DNA of 64,000 nt from Callipepla californica brunnescens (Eukaryota; Chordata; Aves; Galliformes; Odontophoridae), in assembly GCA_023055505.1 (NCBI GenBank), contig JALIRH010000050.1, positions 2,170,001 through 2,234,000 on the forward strand, read 5' to 3'. Numbering within the stretch: position 1 is the first letter of the stretch; the number at the start of each line of letters is the position of its first letter. Below the pieces are notes generated by a model that was not told where the DNA came from, did no database searches, and worked only from the letters and a program-made list of their open reading frames with translations. The position numbers were made by a program, and so were the translations under genes. Below are positions 60,689 to 64,000 of this stretch, one piece after another.

Positions 60689-61296
60689 TTTAGTTTGTTA
60701 ACCTGTTGTCTAAATAAAAATCCTGAGGGGCTTTCGTCTAGAGTTTAGAAACTGCTTTTTTTTTTTTTTTTTTCTTCTTGATATTTTAACCTCTAGAAGT
60801 CTGCACTCTGTGCTTGTACTTTGTACTTCCACATTAATGTTTCTCTCACAGGAATGATGTGTGCTTTTGAACTCCTTAATTGTCTGAGTTATCCATTCAA
60901 ATATTTCTAACAATTAATTTGCTTCACTATACTCAGAAGAGGGTCTGCATTTAGCTTGGTGAGAGAAGAGACGGTTTCTGGGATAATTTAAAAATGTGTT
61001 CATATAGAGGTGGGAAACAAAAGAATAAAATGAAGTGTGCTACAGTTTAGTATTGTTTCTTATGGGCAGAGAACTGTATTCAGTAGAATTGAGTCTTGGA
61101 GTTGTGAGGCACATATTGTAAAAATAATTGTCTCAATTTCACAAATTCTCTTTTTTTTTTTTTTTTGGTCTGGAAAAAAAACTGGAAATAAGAGTAATAG
61201 CAAATCATAAGAACTTATACACCTTCCAGTACCTCAGTTTTCTCTTGGGTTTATTCTTTGTTCAGAGTTCTAGACTCCTATAGCTTCTTTCTGCAG

Positions 61297-61361
61297 GCTG
61301 TGAGGAATACAACAGGAGCCAGCTAAAACAAATGTGATTTGGAAAAGCATCTTAGCTCCAG
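61297..61361 (+). other. Possible 65-nt non-coding exon
   Basis: Preceded by a good acceptor (TAGCTTCTTTCTGCAG) and followed by a fair donor (CCAG then GTGAAA). All three frames contain stops, so it could only be an untranslated exon, for instance exon 2 of the transcript from the CpG island. A chance match is quite possible. Confidence 0.2.
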
Positions 61362-64000
61362 GTGAAACTGTTTAGACATGTGAAGAACGAAAGCATGACA
61401 GCAGAGGCTGTTTTTTCCCTTCAGTATATTATGCTCTCTGACCACAGCTGTGTAATGTTTAGGGATGAGTAAGATAGTATTATAACCTGCTCAGTTTGCA
61501 GAAGAAATGAGGGTGCAGTTTTATTCATACTTTCACTCATAGTTTACTATCTCTGCCACTGGTTGCTCATTTATCACTGTTCATCAGCTTTTCATTCTTG
61601 GGGTGGCCTCAGGCTGTAGATTACTCTAAGACTTAAAGTGGATATCTCAACAAGTGAAGAAGCCCAAAGATTCCACTTTGGCTTACATCCTTCAGCTATG
61701 TACCTGTGCTGTTATTTGAGAAATACTGAGATGCACAGGAGCGTAGTCTTTTCACTTACAGAGACTGATATGATTTAGAATAGGAAACTGGAGGGGGAAG
61801 AAAAAAAAGGAAAAAATAATCAGGTCCTGTGAGAAAGATTTTGTTGAATATTCTGCATATTTTGAAACCAAAGCAGACCACTCCAACGTAATAGAGGAAG
61901 TAGTTACTATGCAGGCTAGAATGGTCTTGAAAAGCTTCCCAGACCACATTATGTTTTAAAATATGTGGAATCCAAGGTAAGCCTGGGGTTTCTCTTTGTT
62001 AAATCACATTTTCCTTATGTGATTCACTTGAAAAAAGTTACTTGTAATAGATTGTTCAGGTTGTCAGATCACTTTCTAAAAACTTAATTGGACTTGAAAA
62101 GTGACTCCACTAAAATTTACTTACATGTTTGTGTCAAGCTTGTTCAAGTAAGGATATGTAAGTAAGAACATGAAGGTGTTGCTAAATTGCAAGTATTCAA
62201 AGTGAGAACAATCAACATGTAAATTATTGAGCTGTCAGATTAAATGAAGCTGAATATTTTTGAAGTGATTCACATGTAGATTGTAATAAAAAGGCACAGA
62301 TTCTGCATTAGCAAAAATCAGAAGTTCGAGTTAGTGCTCATTATTTCTTAAAGGGAACAATGAGAACTCTCTATCATAACTTAGCTGTGCAGGAATAATG
62401 AATCGTCGAAGAAATCAACCTAATCAAAGTTGTAAAGGGACAACCTTTTAGAGAGTGTTTTAATACATTTAAATAAGGGAAAAAATAAATACTAAATGGA
62501 GTAGATATTATATGTACTGCATTACTATTAATTTTTGCGAAGTAAAATTTTAAAGAATTGTTCACTTTTTTTTTTTTTTTGATGAGAAACTAGATGGATA
62601 AGAATTCTGACAAACTGTCATCTCTAAATGTGGGAAATTGTCATTGTGTGCGTTGGAAGTGGCATTTCACGCATCTTAGAGCTATTGTTCTGGATAATTT
62701 TGCAAAACTTATTTGTTTTGAGGATTTGGTAATTGTGAAGGCTTGTCCTAAAAAGGTGCCTCATCTAGAATGCTTCTCTAATTTTTTATTTATTTATTTA
62801 TTTTAAATACAGAGTGTATTTTAATACCAGACAGTTGCTGCTGTTGTATTCAGTTTCAAGGAGATTGCTTTGGAATTCTGCCAATGAGACTGTGGTAGTC
62901 ACTTTATTTGGTAAAATAGGAAAGAAATACTTGCCTTCTGTATATCATCCTTTATTTGAGGGTAGGGAGGAGGAAGGATAAAAAATCTAAATTTTGTGGA
63001 GTATAGGACTTCTTCAGTATCGTAGCCTGTGCTTAACTGGGTTCTGAACCAAACTCTGTGGGGATAAATACTGTCATTAATGCAGTGGACATTGCTTACT
63101 GTGCAATGGGGTTTAATCTAGACGTACAGTATTGTTCCTTAAAACTGTTCATCTTGTAAATGCTCAGCCATTTCCCATGCTGTTCCCAAATGCATGCTTC
63201 TGTATCTTTCTTTCTCTAGAAAGCAAAGGATTTGAGGTTTTTCTTAATTTATTCATTCCTGATTCAAATGATTTTTTTCTTTCTAAAAACAAACAAAAGT
63301 TTTTCGGTCAGTGTTTTGCCTGTGCTATGTTTAGTATATAATGAGCTTCATTCTAACTACATGCAACAACTAAGATACGGAGAGAACCCTTCAAGCAGCC
63401 ATGCATTCAATGCCTTAGAAGCAAGGTGATTGATATAAAAGCAGATCCTTGATTAAGACAAGCTACATGGTCAACTCTAGAAGTCCTGTTTCTGTTAAGT
63501 TCTTAAATTTCTATACTAGTCAAAATCAATTAAAACATTCCAGAATATGGGATAAAGAGACTCAGGCTCTTTAAACAGGATTTGAGAGATGATTGTATCA
63601 AGATTTTTTTTTTTTTTACGCCCTATTATTTTCTCAGATTTGTTTATCCACTTTCAAAAATTCAAAGAAAATGATAAGAATGTAGTGGTGATCTCCATGT
63701 AGAGAATTGGACATCTATTCACCACTACTGGTACAAATGCACGATCAAATTGTAACAGCCTAATAAGTTACAGCTTTTAAGATACTGTATTAAGTATTGT
63801 GGATACACTTGAGAGGTTTGTACTGGGCAAATACATATGGTTGGATATGTCTGCTCCCTAACAAGTTATACCCAGCACACTTCTTGTTATGCTGTGTAAC
63901 CAATTGTTTTTGATTCGGTTCTCATACTTTGCTCTGTGGAAATTAGTGCTTCTCCATGTCTGTTTACCCTGGTATAACAGTACTGCTGTTTACTTCCTTT

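Larger units (their letters stand above)
53721..64000. other. Probable intron or intergenic DNA
   Basis: AT-rich DNA with no recognised transposon and no supported coding exon. Long homopolymers are frequent (T44 at 57929-57972, A17 at 60259-60275, T18 at 60756-60773, T16 at 61151-61166, T15 at 62566-62580). A TA-rich patch occupies 60612-60688, a hairpin lies at 57194-57217 and a possible small exon at 61297-61361. The open frame at 59692-60012 (106 codons) follows directly after an in-frame stop and is unrecognised. Confidence 0.45.

Noticed and set aside
1..64000. tRNA, rRNA, CRISPR, phage, operon or toxin-antitoxin features
   Set aside because: No tRNA B-box with matching cloverleaf, no rRNA, no spaced direct-repeat array and no bacterial gene organisation. 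Base composition and repeats are those of a bird nuclear genome.

Overview
The window is AT-rich, gene-poor vertebrate nuclear DNA and almost certainly comes from a bird, most likely a galliform such as chicken or a close relative. Three things point to this: several CR1 LINE copies, two of which end in the ATTCTATG-type 3' tail; two fragments of a mariner transposon that resembles the chicken Galluhop/Mariner1_GG element from memory; and an avian ERV solo LTR flanked by 5-bp target-site duplications. There are no prokaryotic features (no operons, ribosome binding sites, CRISPR arrays, tRNA or rRNA). I found no evidence of a novel multi-gene system.

Layout. 1-3.9 kb: AT-rich DNA with a possible terminal coding exon on the minus strand (858-1079) and a long TTTC microsatellite. 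3.96-11.7 kb: a CR1 cluster with three plus-strand copies. One is frameshifted but keeps a 220-codon open 3' part, one is worn, and one has a large internal deletion. 11.7-25.5 kb: unique-looking AT-rich sequence with simple repeats. 25.6-26.0 kb: mariner 5' fragment on the minus strand. 29.56-30.09 kb: solo LTR on the minus strand with AGAAT duplications. 35.4 and 37.9 kb: two short CR1 3' fragments in opposite orientations. 38-50.3 kb: unique sequence with a compound GATA/GATG microsatellite and three G-run tracts. 50.3-50.5 kb: a second mariner 5' fragment whose terminal repeat is inverted in place. 51.55-53.7 kb: the only gene-like control region, with a well-formed 67-nt non-coding exon, a TATA-like palindrome and a CpG island that probably holds a first exon ending in a GT donor at 53649/53650. 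53.7-64 kb: probably intronic or intergenic, with one weak exon candidate.

How the parts fit. The CpG island is the most likely promoter. If it fires to the right, the window's right end is a long first intron. If it fires to the left, the possible terminal exon at 858-1079 could be the 3' end of the same roughly 52-kb gene. The sequence does not decide between these, and I do not recognise the gene. Most short open frames outside the CR1 copies have about the number and length expected by chance in AT-rich DNA and are not annotated. All repeat family names come from memory of avian repeats, not from a database search.
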